From contig NZ_WACG01000001.1 of the NCBI RefSeq assembly GCF_009193255.1, positions 62,001-126,000 on the forward strand: a DNA stretch of 64,000 bases, read 5' to 3'. The notes under the pieces were generated by a model. That model ran no database searches and was not told where the DNA came from. It was given only the letters and a program-made list of their open reading frames with translations. The stretch comes from Arthrobacter koreensis. GTDB taxonomy: Bacteria; Actinomycetota; Actinomycetes; Actinomycetales; Micrococcaceae. The translations under genes were made by a program, and so were the position numbers. Each line of letters starts with the position of its first letter. Position 1 is the stretch's first letter. This document shows, one piece after another, positions 17,389-25,953 of the stretch.

Positions 17389-18960
17389 CTACTTGTTCAC
17401 GGATACGGCCTGGAGGACCTCGGGGCCGCGCTTGTCCAGCCAGCTTCCGCCTATCCGGATGCCTGCCACCATTGCTGCTGCCCCGTAGACCACGCCCACC
17501 GCCAGGCTCACCCAGCCCCAGGCACTGCCCAGGCCAAAGACGTACAGCCCCGCGGGAACCAGCAGCGGCAGGGTGATCACGAACTGCATTCCCATCCAGA
17601 GGAACTGGACCAGCATGGTCCGTCCGGTCGAACCCGGAGGGGTCTTGAAGGCGTTCTCCCCCGGCAGCGGCACGTTGTAGGTGTACCGGGCGGAGAAGAC
17701 GCTGGAGAGTCCCAGCCCGCTCAGCAGCAGCCCAAGGCAGAGTCCGAGCAGGACGGGAATGTCCTCCGGCCTGCCCAGGACGATCGGCGGGACGACTGCC
17801 GCGGCGAGCGTCGCCGGCAGCGCGAACACCAGACAGGCCAGCGCGCGGCCCGCCCGGTCCGCCGTCCCGGAGAGCCCGGTGGAGAGGTGCAGGGCAAACG
17901 CGGTGTTGTCGTAGGAGATATCCGCCGAAATGCCGAACGCGAGCAGGAAGGCCACCAGCGGGCCGATACCCAGGACCACCGGAGGCAGCCCCTCAGTCTG
18001 CACAGCGAAGATCAGGACAACGGCGAGCACCGGAACGATGATCAGCGAGGCGCTGTAGCGCGGGTCCCGGACCCAGTACGTCAGTGCCCGGGCCGCCACG
18101 GCGCCCGTGGGCGTAGCCGGGAAGCGGGCGAAGAATCCGAGTTTCCCGGCGCTGCGGCTCGCGGTGGCGTTGTGGGCCGGGGTAACCAGGGCCCTGGCCA
18201 GCAGCGCCTTCCAGGCCCATGAGATCAGGGCAAGGAACAGGACGGAGATCAGAAGGCGGAGCAGACCCGTGCCGGCATTGCCCAGGGCGACGTCGCCCGG
18301 GACCGCCCAGGCCACGCCCAGCGGAGTCCAGGCCAGGATCCCGGCCATCCGGGCGAGGAAGTCCCCCTCGACGGTGATCGCAGTGGCGGTGAAGCCGATA
18401 ACCGGGCCGATGAACATCAGCGGGACAATCAGCACGAGCCCCGAAACGTCCTTGAAGCGGCGGCTGGAGGCCAGCGACGTCGTCGCCGCTACCCCGAGCC
18501 TGGCCATGACAACGCAGGTCAGGACCGCTACCAGGGCAGCCGGAATTCCGGCCAGCACGGCGGCGGGATACTGCCACCAGGCCACGGCCTGGATCAGTGC
18601 GGCACCCAGGGTGATGATGCCGGGGATGCCGATGAGGGACGCAAGCGCCAGGCCGAGGATCATCTGGCGCATGGGAATCGCAAAGGTCACGAAGCGGGCC
18701 GGGTCCAGCGTCATATCGACGCCGGTGGCCACCACCGGGATCACGGCCCAGCCCAGGACCGCAGCGGAGCCGCCCAGGACCACCAGGGTCCGTGCCAGCT
18801 CGGGGTCGTTGAAAGTGAGGAAAAACAGCCCGGCGAGCATGAGCCCGAGAATGCCCAGGCCATAGAGCGCGCCAAAGGCGATACCGACGATCTGCCAGGG
18901 ACTGCGCTTAATCGAGTTGCGCAGCAGGATCAGCTTGAGTTTTAGGAGGTGCGCAACCAT
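17389..18960 (-). CDS. ABC transporter permease (ABC-2 type exporter)
   Basis: Integral membrane partner of the ATPase encoded just upstream. The 523-residue product has about 12 hydrophobic segments and no periplasmic-binding-protein contact loop, so export is likely. The start at 18960 (MVAHLLKLKL) lies 19 bp inside the 3' end of the ATPase gene, with GAGGGG about 6 nt before it. The longer frame to 19095 lies within the ATPase gene and was rejected. The substrate is unknown. Confidence 0.85.
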   Translation of the reverse strand: MVAHLLKLKLILLRNSIKRSPWQIVGIAFGALYGLGILGLMLAGLFFLTFNDPELARTLVVLGGSAAVLGWAVIPVVATGVDMTLDPARFVTFAIPMRQMILGLALASLIGIPGIITLGAALIQAVAWWQYPAAVLAGIPAALVAVLTCVVMARLGVAATTSLASSRRFKDVSGLVLIVPLMFIGPVIGFTATAITVEGDFLARMAGILAWTPLGVAWAVPGDVALGNAGTGLLRLLISVLFLALISWAWKALLARALVTPAHNATASRSAGKLGFFARFPATPTGAVAARALTYWVRDPRYSASLIIVPVLAVVLIFAVQTEGLPPVVLGIGPLVAFLLAFGISADISYDNTAFALHLSTGLSGTADRAGRALACLVFALPATLAAAVVPPIVLGRPEDIPVLLGLCLGLLLSGLGLSSVFSARYTYNVPLPGENAFKTPPGSTGRTMLVQFLWMGMQFVITLPLLVPAGLYVFGLGSAWGWVSLAVGVVYGAAAMVAGIRIGGSWLDKRGPEVLQAVSVNK

Positions 18961-19778
18961 GAGAGCCCCTCCGAGGTGCTGCGTCCGCCCACCAGGTTCA
19001 CGAAGGTGTCTTCCAGGCTCTGCCCGCCGCGGACTTCGTCCACGGTTCCGGCCGCCAGGACATTGCCTGCGGCCACCACGGCAACGTGGTCGCACATGCG
19101 CTGCACCAGGTCCATCACGTGGCTGGAGACGATCACGGTGCCGCCGGACGAGACGTAGTCCGCCAGGATGTCCCGGATATTGGCGGCGGACACGGGATCC
19201 ACCGCTTCGAACGGCTCATCGAGGACCAGGAGCCGCGGGGCATGGATCAGCGCAGACGCCAGCGCAATCTTCTTGGTCATACCGGCGGAGTAATCCACCA
19301 CCAGGGTGCCGGCGTCGGCGGCGAGGTCCAGGGCCTTGAGCAGGTCTGCGGTGCGTTCCGCCACGGTTTCCCGGTCCATTCCGCGCAGCAGGCCGGCGTA
19401 TGTGACCAGCTGTTCACCGGTGAGCCGGTCAAAGAGCCGCACCCCGTCCGGCAGGACGCCCATCAGGCGCTTGGCTTCGAGCGGCTTCTCCCAGACGTCA
19501 ACGCCGTGTACCCATACCTTGCCGTAGTCCGGGCGCATGAGTCCGGTGGCCATGGACAGCGCCGTGGTCTTGCCCGCGCCGTTGGGGCCAACCAGGCCGT
19601 AGAAGGACCCTGCCGGCACGTCGAGGTTGATGCCGTTGACGGCAATCTTCTGGCCGAACCGCTTGGCCAGCCCGCGGATGGCCAGGGCAGGTGCCGGCTG
19701 GCTTGATCCGTTCGGGGCCGGCTGGACGTTCTGCGGTTCCCCGCCGGGCACGGCGGCAGGATCAGGATTTTGGCTCAT
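18942..19778 (-). CDS. ABC transporter ATP-binding protein
   Basis: Exporter-type nucleotide-binding domain of 278 residues. Walker A is GPNGAGKTTALSM. The signature region is unusual (VDYSAGMTKKIALASAL, in place of LSGGQ), followed by Walker B LLVLDEPFEAVDP and the switch His in VSSHVMDLV. The first 30 residues are Pro/Ala/Asn-rich and look disordered. A TAGATT hexamer 6 nt before the ATG gives a predicted leaderless message. It forms an operon with the overlapping permease gene. Confidence 0.9.
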   Translation of the reverse strand: MSQNPDPAAVPGGEPQNVQPAPNGSSQPAPALAIRGLAKRFGQKIAVNGINLDVPAGSFYGLVGPNGAGKTTALSMATGLMRPDYGKVWVHGVDVWEKPLEAKRLMGVLPDGVRLFDRLTGEQLVTYAGLLRGMDRETVAERTADLLKALDLAADAGTLVVDYSAGMTKKIALASALIHAPRLLVLDEPFEAVDPVSAANIRDILADYVSSGGTVIVSSHVMDLVQRMCDHVAVVAAGNVLAAGTVDEVRGGQSLEDTFVNLVGGRSTSEGLSWLRTS

Positions 19779-19790
19779 ACCGAAAATCTA
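19776..19790 (-). promoter_or_regulatory. TAnnnT -10 element before the ABC ATPase gene
   Basis: TAGATT (complement of 19785-19790) is 6 nt before the ATG, with no Shine-Dalgarno. Confidence 0.5.
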
Positions 19791-19878
19791 GCAAGCAGGC
19801 CCTCGTTCGACCTCCGCCTTACGAAGGAAATCCGCGCGCAAAACCAGCGCCGGCACCCCGCCGCGCGGACTAGGAATC

Positions 19879-20820
19879 CTAGAAAAGCGCCCGGGCCAGT
19901 GCGGAGCGGGCCTTGGTGACGCGCGGATCTGACGGACCGGCAATTTCGAACAGGTCCAGCAGGCGCAGGCGGACCCGTTCGCGGTCCTCCCCTCCGGTGC
20001 GGGAAATCAGCCGGATCAGCCGGTTGAAGGCGTCCTCGACGTGGCCCCCGGAAATGTCCAGGTCCGCCACCGCCAGCTGGGCATCGACGTCGTCCGGGTG
20101 CTCGGCTGCCGCGGTCCGCAGCGCCTCTGCGTCCGCGTCCCTGAGCCGCTGCATCAGCTCAACCTGGGCGAGCCCGGCCTTTGCGTCCGCGTCTGCCGGC
20201 TGTTCGGCCAGGGCCTTGCGGTAGGCGGCGGCCGCGCCGTCATAGTCCCCTGCCACGATCGCGTCGTATGCCTCCTGGTGCAGCGGCGGAAGGGGCTTTT
20301 CCTCTGCGGCACCCTCACCTGCCTCGCCCAGGGAACCGCTGACGCCGTTGGCCTCGGCCACCTGCATCAGTTCAGTGACCAGGGCCCGGATCTGCTCCGC
20401 CGGAACCGGGCGGTCCAGCAGCGGCACAGGCTGGCCCTTAATGACAGCGGCGACGGTCGGTACCGCAACGGCCTGGAAGGCCTGGGCAATCTGCGGATGG
20501 GCGTCTACGTCGACGTTGGCCAGCAGCAGGCGTCCCTGCCGGCCGGCGGCTTCCTGTTCCAGCACCGCGGTGATCTCCGCCGACTCGGGGCTGCGCGGGG
20601 AATAGAGGTTCACGATCACGGGCACTGTGGACGAAAGCTGCACCACCTGCGGGAACGTCTGTTCCGAAACTTCCACCACGTAGGAGGAGGGCCCCTCTCC
20701 CGGGGCACCGGCCGCCGCAGAGGGTGGCGTGCTCGCGCGGTTCTTCAGCGCGGAGAGGTCCACCGCTCCCCGAAGGTTCATGGACGGAGCGGGCGCGGGT
20801 CGGTGGTTCGGTGTGCTCAT
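19879..20820 (-). CDS. YbbN/CnoX-like thioredoxin-fold protein with TPR region
   Basis: A 313-residue cytoplasmic protein: a thioredoxin-like domain (about 45-155), then helical TPR-like repeats (about 180-310). The position of the thioredoxin CxxC is SPRSPES, so no redox-active cysteine remains; this matches YbbN-type holdase/co-chaperones rather than oxidoreductases. The start at 20820 (MSTPNHRP) was selected because TAGGGT lies 7 nt upstream; the longer frame was rejected. A chaperone role is known for the family and only inferred here. Confidence 0.85.
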   Translation of the reverse strand: MSTPNHRPAPAPSMNLRGAVDLSALKNRASTPPSAAAGAPGEGPSSYVVEVSEQTFPQVVQLSSTVPVIVNLYSPRSPESAEITAVLEQEAAGRQGRLLLANVDVDAHPQIAQAFQAVAVPTVAAVIKGQPVPLLDRPVPAEQIRALVTELMQVAEANGVSGSLGEAGEGAAEEKPLPPLHQEAYDAIVAGDYDGAAAAYRKALAEQPADADAKAGLAQVELMQRLRDADAEALRTAAAEHPDDVDAQLAVADLDISGGHVEDAFNRLIRLISRTGGEDRERVRLRLLDLFEIAGPSDPRVTKARSALARALF

Positions 20821-20833
20821 GGCTTCAACCCTA
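20818..20833 (-). promoter_or_regulatory. TAnnnT -10 element before the ybbN-like gene
   Basis: TAGGGT (complement of 20828-20833) is 7 nt before the ATG. TTGCCC about 19 bp further upstream is a possible -35. Confidence 0.45.
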
Positions 20834-20875
20834 ATACGGCTGCCGCACTCCCGGGCAAGTGTCCGTGGACGGCAC

Positions 20876-20911
20876 AGCGGCGCCGCAGGCATCTCATGCC
20901 GCGGCGCCGCT
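20876..20911 (-). terminator. Strong hairpin after the 566-residue membrane protein gene
   Basis: A stem of 16 bp with one bulged A: AGCGGCGCCGC / GCGGCGCCGCT continues into GGCAT / ATGCC around a 3-nt loop. It lies 20 nt after the stop of the gene at 20932-22632 and just upstream of the ybbN-like promoter. Confidence 0.65.
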
Positions 20912-20931
20912 CTCCGGTGGGTTAGGGAGTT

Positions 20932-22632
20932 TTACTTGAGGGTGGCGGAGAGCAACTGCTGCGCCGCTCCAATGACCTCCACCTTTTCGTCTGCTCCTGC
21001 CGGCGGAACGTAGAGCATGACGGCTTCGCCGTACGCCACGTCAATGCCCGCTTCGGTGTTCTTCTCACCGGTGAGGGTCTCATAGATGGTGCCCTCAAGG
21101 TTGATCGAGTCCCCGGCTTCGCGCGGGACGCTGGAGTAGCTGTGGGACATGTAGCCGAACACGATCGCGCCTCCGTCAGCGGTCCGCAGTGCCCGGGTGT
21201 CGGACGGCACCGGGGTGTGGCTGAAGGTAATGGTAGCGAACTCGTTTGCCGGGTTGCCGGTCACTTCGGCCTGGAACGTGGTCACGGCCTCGGCGAAGCT
21301 GTTCGGAGCGAAGGTCTCCTTGTTTCCGCCGTCCGGCTTGGTCAGGGCATCGGCAAGGGCATCCACGGCTGCCTGCGGTGCCATCGCCAGGTCCTCACCG
21401 GAGTCCGCGGCGACGGTTTCAACGCCGGTGCCGTCCGCGGGCGGCTGCGGGAAGGTTGTTCCGGGCAGCATCTGGATCGCGGAGACCAGCTTGTAGTTTT
21501 CCCGTGCGGAGGCCTGGACCAGTACCAGCGCCTGCGGGACCGTGTTGTCACCGCCCTGCGTCACGGCTACGACCGTACGCGGGAACGAGGTGTCGCTGGA
21601 AATGAGGTCGGTGAGCAGCGGCGAGGCAGCCACGGCGGGCGGAGCCTTCGTATCCGGGACCTTCGCAGCCGTAGCGTAGTTGGCCTTGCGCAGTTCCAGT
21701 GCCGTGGACGCCGTGCGCTCAGGAAGCAGCGAGGCGTCCTTGGCGGCGTCGGCCTCCTGCACTGTTCCGGCCACCGAACTGAGGATCCGGGACAGCTGCC
21801 CGTCCAGGACAACGGGGTAGTTCTCTTCCTGGGCCGGAGCGTCCGCCGCGTTTGCTGCCCCGGGCACCAGCCCCACTGCCAGGCTGCCGGCGAGTGCAGC
21901 GGCCGAGAAACCGGCTGCTGTCCGCAGGGCCGAAGAGGAGGACGATTCCTCGGATGTCTTCTGTCCGCGGCGGGCAACGATGCGCTGCGCAGCGGTATCC
22001 GTTTCGCGCACTGCGCGGCGGCTGCCGGGCGTCGGCGGACCCGTCTTCCTGCCGCGCGCCAGGAAGGCCAGTGCCAGGCCGAGCACGGCTGCGAGAGCAC
22101 CGGCGATGATCAGCGGAACGGCCAGCGGCGTGCCCTGGTCATTGGGCCAGCTGATGGTGATGTCAGTAGGCGCGGGCGCGGTTCCGTCAGAGGCAATCAG
22201 CACCGACCAGTCCCCGGCGGCGGGTGCGGTCCAGGTGTAGGAGAGCTCGCCGTCCACGCTTTCCTCGCTGACCCAAAGATCGGATCCGGCGGGGCTGGGG
22301 ACGGTGGAATCACCTTCGCTGGTTTCGGCGCTGAGGGAATCGTCGGCACCGGAACCAATCCGCGTCACGGCTGCGCCGTCCACCCACGCATCGACGTCGG
22401 CTGAACGCCCCACGGCGAGGAAGACGCCGTCATCGGAACGGACCGTGATCTCAGCGCCGTCCGGGCGGGAGTCCAGCAGGTCTGGCTCAAGGACGGCCAC
22501 TGGCGCGGCGCCGGCGTCGGGGGCCTGGGCCGTTACGGTCTGGGGCGGCGCCCAGATAGTGCGCTGGCCAATCCCGACGAGCATCATCAGGATTCCGAGC
22601 ACTATGAGCGGAACTGCAATTTTGTTTCGCAC
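20932..22632 (-). CDS. Conserved-looking membrane/secreted protein of unknown function with internal signal-peptide-like segment
   Basis: Not assigned to a family with confidence. The 566-residue product begins with a transmembrane helix (6-24), then an exposed Ala/Asp/Ser-rich region (25-170), a second helix (171-192) and a basic, Ser-rich cytoplasmic linker (193-240). A third hydrophobic stretch (240-262) ends in PGAANA/ADAPAQ, which looks like a signal-peptidase I site. About 300 hydrophilic residues follow, with no Cys and no catalytic motif. The helix order predicts that both large domains face outside. The GTG start at 22632 follows AGGTAAG. The long hairpin downstream makes it a single-gene unit. 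Confidence 0.75.
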   Translation of the reverse strand: MRNKIAVPLIVLGILMMLVGIGQRTIWAPPQTVTAQAPDAGAAPVAVLEPDLLDSRPDGAEITVRSDDGVFLAVGRSADVDAWVDGAAVTRIGSGADDSLSAETSEGDSTVPSPAGSDLWVSEESVDGELSYTWTAPAAGDWSVLIASDGTAPAPTDITISWPNDQGTPLAVPLIIAGALAAVLGLALAFLARGRKTGPPTPGSRRAVRETDTAAQRIVARRGQKTSEESSSSSALRTAAGFSAAALAGSLAVGLVPGAANAADAPAQEENYPVVLDGQLSRILSSVAGTVQEADAAKDASLLPERTASTALELRKANYATAAKVPDTKAPPAVAASPLLTDLISSDTSFPRTVVAVTQGGDNTVPQALVLVQASARENYKLVSAIQMLPGTTFPQPPADGTGVETVAADSGEDLAMAPQAAVDALADALTKPDGGNKETFAPNSFAEAVTTFQAEVTGNPANEFATITFSHTPVPSDTRALRTADGGAIVFGYMSHSYSSVPREAGDSINLEGTIYETLTGEKNTEAGIDVAYGEAVMLYVPPAGADEKVEVIGAAQQLLSATLK

Positions 22633-22891
22633 AGCTTACCTATCGTTGGTCACGGTCCTCCGCGCGCCTGTAGGCAGCGGGAACGGGACTGATGCCCCTA
22701 TGGTCATCGTGGTTGGCGGTTGCTTTATAACCCTATGGTAACGAACGGCCCCGCGTGAGCACATTTCGGCGGCCGGCCCCTCAACCGCCGCGTGCAGCGG
22801 GCCTACCCGCGCAGCCGGTCTGCGGCTGATAATCTGACGCGGCACGGTACACCCCGCGCACCAGTGCAGGCACCGAGGGAGAGCAGGGCAG

Positions 22892-24199
22892 ATGAGCGAG
22901 GACCGGGACCTTCCCGTCGACGAACCACTCCCCGCTCCGGGCACGCCGCCCACCCGCCGTGAGCGCCTTGCCTCCGCCGGCTCACGCGCCTGGCGGCTGA
23001 TTTCCCGTATTCCCGGGGCACGTCCGCGGCCGCAGTTCGATTTCCCGCCGGAGGAGCAGGACCTGGAGGTCCTTCCCGAGCCGGAGGTTGATCCGGACGC
23101 AAAGCTCTCTGATGAACGACGCCGGTTCGGCGGCCCTCCCCCGCCGCTTTCCACGGGCGCGGGTCCGGACAAGCACCCGATCCGCTTCGGGTTCATGTTC
23201 ACCGTGGGCGTAGGTTTCGCCCTGCTGCTGTTCTTCATCATCACCAACGTGGGCGAGCTGCTGGTCTGGATCGGCGCTGCACTGTTCATTGCCCTCGGGC
23301 TGGATCCGGTGGTCCGCTGGCTCAGTGCCCGCGGCGTCCCGCGGCCGGCCGGCATCGCCATAGTGGTGGTCATCCTGGCCGGTGCCGTGACTGCCTTCTT
23401 CGCCACCCTGATTCCGACGATCGTCAGCCAGACCACTGAAGTGGTCAACAACGCACCAAGCTATGTGGACCGGTTCCTCTCCTCCGATTTCTTCGTGACG
23501 ATCGAGGCCCAATTCAAGATCCGCGAACGCGTGGATGAAGAGGTGCAGAAGTTCTTCTCCAACGCGGACGCTGTCGGCGGGATCTTCGGCGGTGTGCTCA
23601 GTGTGGGCACGGTCATTGCCAACGGGCTGTTCGGCGCGCTGATCATCCTTGTCCTGACGCTCTATTTCCTCGCGTCGCTGCCCTCCATGAAAAAATGGGC
23701 CTACCGGCTGGCTCCGCGCAGCCGGCGCCGGCGGGTAGAGGCGCTCTCGGAGGAAATCACCGGCAGCGTAGGAAACTACGTGATCGGCCAGGGGTTCGTC
23801 GCCCTGCTGGATGCGCTCTACGCCTTCATCATCATGACCATCACCGGCGTTCCGTTCTCTGTGCTGCTGGCCTTCGTCGTGGCCCTCCTGGCTTTCATTC
23901 CGCTGGTAGGCCCGCCGATCGCCCTGGTGCTCGTGTCCCTTATTGCCCTGACCTCGAGCTGGCAGACTGCCGTGGTCTTTGCCATCCTCTACATGGCCTA
24001 CCTCCAGTTCGAGGCGTACTTCGTCTCGCCGCGCGTGATGCAGCGGGCGGTGGCGGTGCCAGGCGCCGTCGCGGTGATCGCCGTCATTGCCGGCGGCACG
24101 CTGCTGGGTGTCCTCGGTGCCCTGATCGCCATTCCGACGGCGGCTGCCGTGCTGCTGCTGATGAAGGAAGTAGTTATCGCCCGCCAGGACCGGCTCTAG
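22892..24199 (+). CDS. AI-2E family transporter
   Basis: Membrane protein of the AI-2E/UPF0118 permease family, 435 residues. The N-terminal 95 residues are charged and cytoplasmic. They are followed by about eight hydrophobic segments and the large central hydrophilic loop typical of the family (about 180-255). The GLDPVVRWL and FIPLVGPPIALV regions are characteristic. A GGGAGAG upstream gives a ribosome site. Characterised members export AI-2 or act as Na+(Li+)/H+ antiporters; which applies here is unknown. It is convergent with the small zinc-ribbon gene. Confidence 0.87.
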   Translation: MSEDRDLPVDEPLPAPGTPPTRRERLASAGSRAWRLISRIPGARPRPQFDFPPEEQDLEVLPEPEVDPDAKLSDERRRFGGPPPPLSTGAGPDKHPIRFGFMFTVGVGFALLLFFIITNVGELLVWIGAALFIALGLDPVVRWLSARGVPRPAGIAIVVVILAGAVTAFFATLIPTIVSQTTEVVNNAPSYVDRFLSSDFFVTIEAQFKIRERVDEEVQKFFSNADAVGGIFGGVLSVGTVIANGLFGALIILVLTLYFLASLPSMKKWAYRLAPRSRRRRVEALSEEITGSVGNYVIGQGFVALLDALYAFIIMTITGVPFSVLLAFVVALLAFIPLVGPPIALVLVSLIALTSSWQTAVVFAILYMAYLQFEAYFVSPRVMQRAVAVPGAVAVIAVIAGGTLLGVLGALIAIPTAAAVLLLMKEVVIARQDRL

Positions 24200-24214
24200 C
24201 CGGGGCGGGCAGAA

Positions 24215-24574
24215 CTAGCGGCGGGGAGCTGAACCCGGACGCGTGCGCCAGCACCGGGCGTGCCAGTGGCGACGGTCTTCGACCGCGCTTTGCCGGCCAA
24301 AAAGGGAATCTTCCTGCCAGACCACCAGATGCTCGGTCCCGGGCGGAATGACCTGCCCGCAGCCCGGGCAGCGGTAGTCCTTGGCTGCGTTGCGGGCGGT
24401 GATACGCCGGACCGACCATTCGCCGTCGGACGCCGACTCATGCTGCGGCAGCCCTGCCCGGGAGCGCTCCAGGTCAATCTCCGGAACCGGCGCGGCCCAC
24501 TTGCGGCGCGCGTTGCGCCCGGCTGCGGTGCTGGAGGCCGGCAGCTGCCGGCGGGGACGGTTGGAGCGGGGCAT
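24215..24574 (-). CDS. Small zinc-ribbon-like protein of unknown function, divergent from nucS
   Basis: A basic protein of 119 residues. The N-terminal 35 residues are Arg/Pro-rich and look disordered. The C-terminal half has CPGC and, about 40 residues later, a WHARCW pair, plus H in TEHLVVW, which together would make a C2HC-type metal site. It is likely cytoplasmic and nucleic-acid associated from charge alone, which is inference. It is transcribed away from nucS, 39 bp apart. Family membership was not recognised with certainty. Confidence 0.7.
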   Translation of the reverse strand: MPRSNRPRRQLPASSTAAGRNARRKWAAPVPEIDLERSRAGLPQHESASDGEWSVRRITARNAAKDYRCPGCGQVIPPGTEHLVVWQEDSLFGRQSAVEDRRHWHARCWRTRPGSAPRR

Positions 24575-24601
24575 AAAACCATCTTGCCGCAGCCGAACCG
24601 G

Positions 24602-24616
24602 TAAAGTGCAACTGTG
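24602..24616 (+). promoter_or_regulatory. TAnnnT -10 element before nucS
   Basis: TAAAGT (24602-24607) is 6 nt before the GTG at 24614; a leaderless start is predicted. Confidence 0.5.
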
Positions 24617-25309
24617 CGTTTAGTGATAGCCCGCTGCTCCGTTGACTACGTCGGCCGCCTCCGTGCCCATCTGCCCCTCGCTACCCGCCTGCTGATGGTG
24701 AAGGCGGACGGTTCCGTGCTGATCCATTCCGACGGCGGTTCCTATAAGCCGCTGAACTGGATGAGCCCGCCGGCCACGCTCCGGATTACCGAACCGGGTG
24801 AGGATGACGCCGAAGCGGGAGTCGTGGAGGTCTGGAACGTCCAGAGCGCCAAGACGGATGACAAACTGGTCATCAGCGTCTTCGAGCACATCTCCGACGT
24901 TGCCCATGAGCTCGGCACAGACCCCGGGCTGATCAAGGACGGAGTGGAGGCTGATCTCCAGCGGCTCCTGGCCGAGCAGATCACCAAGCTGGGCGAGGGC
25001 TACACGCTGATCCGCCGCGAATACATGACAGCGATTGGTCCGGTGGACATTCTCGCCCGCGACGCCGACGGCGGCACGGTCGCTGTGGAGCTCAAGCGCC
25101 GCGGCGACATTGACGGCGTGGAGCAGCTCACCCGGTACCTTGAGCTGCTGAACCGCGATCCCCTGCTTGCACCGGTGCGCGGAGTGTTTGCGGCCCAGCA
25201 GATCAAGCCGCAGGCAAGGGTCCTCGCAACAGACCGCGGCATTGATTGCCTCACCCTGGACTATGACGAAATGCGCGGTGTTGACGACGTCGAGTCGCGT
25301 CTCTTCTGA
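24614..25309 (+). CDS. nucS: Endonuclease NucS (EndoMS), mismatch-specific
   Basis: The actinobacterial/archaeal mismatch endonuclease that cuts both strands at mismatches and replaces MutS-MutL. It has 231 residues. The N-terminal beta-rich dimerisation domain begins [16 protein letters not shown]. The C-terminal RecB-like nuclease has the catalytic block [21 protein letters not shown] (Asp, Glu, Lys) and [12 protein letters not shown]. Its presence fits a genome that lacks MutSL, although this cannot be shown from the window. Confidence 0.95.
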   Translation: MRLVIARCSVDYVGRLRAHLPLATRLLMVKADGSVLIHSDGGSYKPLNWMSPPATLRITEPGEDDAEAGVVEVWNVQSAKTDDKLVISVFEHISDVAHELGTDPGLIKDGVEADLQRLLAEQITKLGEGYTLIRREYMTAIGPVDILARDADGGTVAVELKRRGDIDGVEQLTRYLELLNRDPLLAPVRGVFAAQQIKPQARVLATDRGIDCLTLDYDEMRGVDDVESRLF

Positions 25310-25402
25310 CCATTTCCCTGCGGTTAACCGCCGCGTTAACCAAGCCCTTTATCAGCGCAAAACAAGCAGCCGGAAATCTGCGAAAATTTTCCATCGAATC
25401 CG

Positions 25403-25596
25403 TTGACGGCTCTTTAGTGGTATGTAACGCTATAACCAGTCTTTGTGTAGGTGTTTTTCATGCTCGCAAGACGGTTGCGAGCGTGTTGCTCCTGTAGGAA
25501 CTGCCTTACCGGCAGGGAACCTGGACTTCCCGCTTCGGTAACAACCACAGGCACGAGGTGTGCCGGTACAGTTTCAGCACTAAAGGAGATAGACAA
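25403..25596 (+). promoter_or_regulatory. cspA promoter region and long structured 5' leader
   Basis: TTGACG (25403-25408) with TAACGC 16 bp later, or TATAAC at 25431-25436 with an over-long gap, are candidate promoter boxes. The transcript would have a leader of about 150-160 nt. It contains a perfect 8-bp hairpin (25462-25469 with 25475-25482, loop GACGG) and a smaller CTGCC/GGCAG stem near 25501-25515. A strong AAGGAGAT precedes the ATG. This layout is typical of cold-shock mRNAs that refold at low temperature. Confidence 0.55.
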
Positions 25597-25800
25597 ATGG
25601 CACAGGGAACCGTCAAATGGTTTAACGCGGAAAAGGGTTTTGGCTTCATTACCCCGGATGATTCCGACGGAGACGTTTTCGTCCACTACTCGGAAATCCA
25701 GTCCAACGGGTTCAAGACCCTGGATGAGAACCAGCGCGTTCAGTTCGAGATCGGCCAGGGCGCCAAGGGCCCCCAGGCTACCGGCGTAACCGCCCTCTAG
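25597..25800 (+). CDS. cspA: Cold-shock protein CspA
   Basis: Single-stranded nucleic-acid-binding cold-shock domain protein of 67 residues that melts RNA structure. RNP-1 (KGFGFITP) and RNP-2 (VFVHYSEIQ) motifs are intact. The start [17 protein letters not shown] is the family norm. It is monocistronic, between its long leader and a strong terminator. Codon use is strongly biased, as expected of a highly expressed gene. Confidence 0.97.
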   Translation: MAQGTVKWFNAEKGFGFITPDDSDGDVFVHYSEIQSNGFKTLDENQRVQFEIGQGAKGPQATGVTAL

Positions 25801-25816
25801 TTCTCAGCAGAGCAGC

Positions 25817-25847
25817 AGCGGGGACCTTCGTGGTCCCCGCTGTTTTT
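25817..25847 (+). terminator. Rho-independent terminator of cspA
   Basis: A 10-bp stem AGCGGGGACC / GGTCCCCGCT (25817-25826, 25832-25841), loop TTCGT, followed by GTTTTT. This is a classical intrinsic terminator 16 bp after the stop. Confidence 0.85.
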
Positions 25848-25875
25848 GCGTACGGCCGACGTCCCCCGCCCCCAT

Positions 25876-25931
25876 CGAGAGGCCAGTTACGGCTCTTCCC
25901 AGGGCTGAAAGGGGCCGTAACTGGCCTCTCG
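25876..25931. repeat. Long palindromic repeat, distinct core (cspA/murA convergence)
   Basis: Perfect 18-bp arms CGAGAGGCCAGTTACGGC (25876-25893) and complement (25914-25931) surround a 20-nt loop. The left arm is preceded by AT, so it starts ATCGAGA like the repeats at 13.7 and 56.9 kb, but its core differs. It lies between convergent genes, after the cspA terminator. Confidence 0.7.
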
Positions 25932-25953
25932 GCGGAAGAAGGGTGGCCGGGAT

